A DNA stretch of 64,000 bases, from positions 1 to 64,000 of the IMG/VR virus record IMGVR_UViG_3300022908_000001, one strand, 5' to 3'. The notes under the pieces were generated by a model. The model ran no database searches. It was not told the DNA's origin and saw only the letters and a program-made list of their open reading frames with translations. This DNA comes from a virus. Shown in pieces: positions 63,821-64,000 of this stretch; position 1 is the stretch's first letter; every line of letters starts with the position of its first letter. Position numbers and translations under genes: made by a program.

Positions 63821-64000
63821 ATGCGCACGTACAAAAGAAAATTGATCCTAACGGAAGCCCAAGAAAAAAGACTCAGGGCATGGATTGATACGTGCAGGTG
63901 CGTTTATAATTTAGCTTTAGAAGTCAGGATAGAGTCGTATAAGAAATGCCAAAGGTCGGTACATAGGTACGATCTTATAAACCAGTTGCCGGAATTGAGA
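63821..64000 (+). CDS. tnpB: TnpB (IS200/IS605 OrfB) nuclease, N-terminal part (runs off right edge)
   Basis: The first 60 codons read MRTYKRKLILTEAQEKRLRA, then WIDTCRCVYNLALEVRIESY, then KKCQRSVHRYDLINQLPELR, the N-terminal HTH_OrfB domain of TnpB proteins. No TnpA or IS end is seen upstream; instead the gene follows directly on a phage gene stop, as part of the operon. TnpB is an RNA-guided nuclease whose guide RNA overlaps its 3' end, which lies outside the window. Confidence 0.85.
   Translation, partial: MRTYKRKLILTEAQEKRLRAWIDTCRCVYNLALEVRIESYKKCQRSVHRYDLINQLPELR

Overview
The whole window reads as a bacteriophage genome (or most of one). I see no host housekeeping gene, no integrase and no ribosomal operon. 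Three things point to a Bacteroidetes host: promoters of the form TTG-N20-TATAYTTG (the known Bacteroidetes -33/-7 type), signal peptides ending in ..SAQ or ..FGQ, and family content typical of phages of that phylum. The host is perhaps in the Sphingobacteriaceae, which is a guess. Virion genes suggest a short-tailed phage whose neck gene order recalls crAss-like phages: portal, scaffold, major capsid protein, three neck/ring-like proteins, a very large stabilisation or muzzle-like protein, then internal virion proteins. Assignment to that order is inference and needs a profile search.

Layout. (1) 1-1629: end of an exported protein gene that leaves the left edge, then a lone plus-strand gene for what looks like a circularly permuted GHKL-type ATPase, closed by two hairpin terminators. 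(2) 1697-45567, almost all minus strand: the late block. Read in transcription order from the right it carries a glycosyltransferase/methyltransferase cassette, small proteins and a lipoprotein, a tandem GroES-like protein, terminase, portal, scaffold, capsid, neck, muzzle, internal (ejected) proteins, a 1557-residue fibre with a signal peptide and an SGNH hydrolase domain, and small membrane/holin-like proteins. Embedded in it on the plus strand are a nine-gene operon plus a small membrane protein gene (29916-32196), with a HTH regulator and a second GroES-like protein, and a lone small gene at 38737. (3) 45822-50950, plus strand: many small early-type genes with HTH, RHH and zinc-ribbon proteins, a tRNA-like element and strong hairpins. 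(4) 51067-60412, minus strand: replication and recombination (DnaB helicase, DUF4373 loader-like protein, DnaA domain IV, YqaJ exonuclease, a Rad52/Sak-like annealing protein, an SSB-tail protein, two predicted nucleases). (5) 60804-64000, plus strand: small accessory genes with repeated hairpin leaders, ending in the start of a TnpB (IS605 OrfB) gene cut by the window edge.

Homing endonucleases are abundant: two paralogous HNH genes, an AP2-type HNH gene broken by one amber codon, a GIY-YIG gene broken by one missing base, and an intact GIY-YIG gene. The most interesting item is that the two paralogous HNH genes are each preceded, exactly 12 bases before the ATG, by a similar structured RNA whose stems differ in sequence but keep pairing. 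RNA and ORF appear to have moved together as one unit. I saw no endolysin, DNA polymerase, RNA polymerase or integrase in the window. They may lie outside it.
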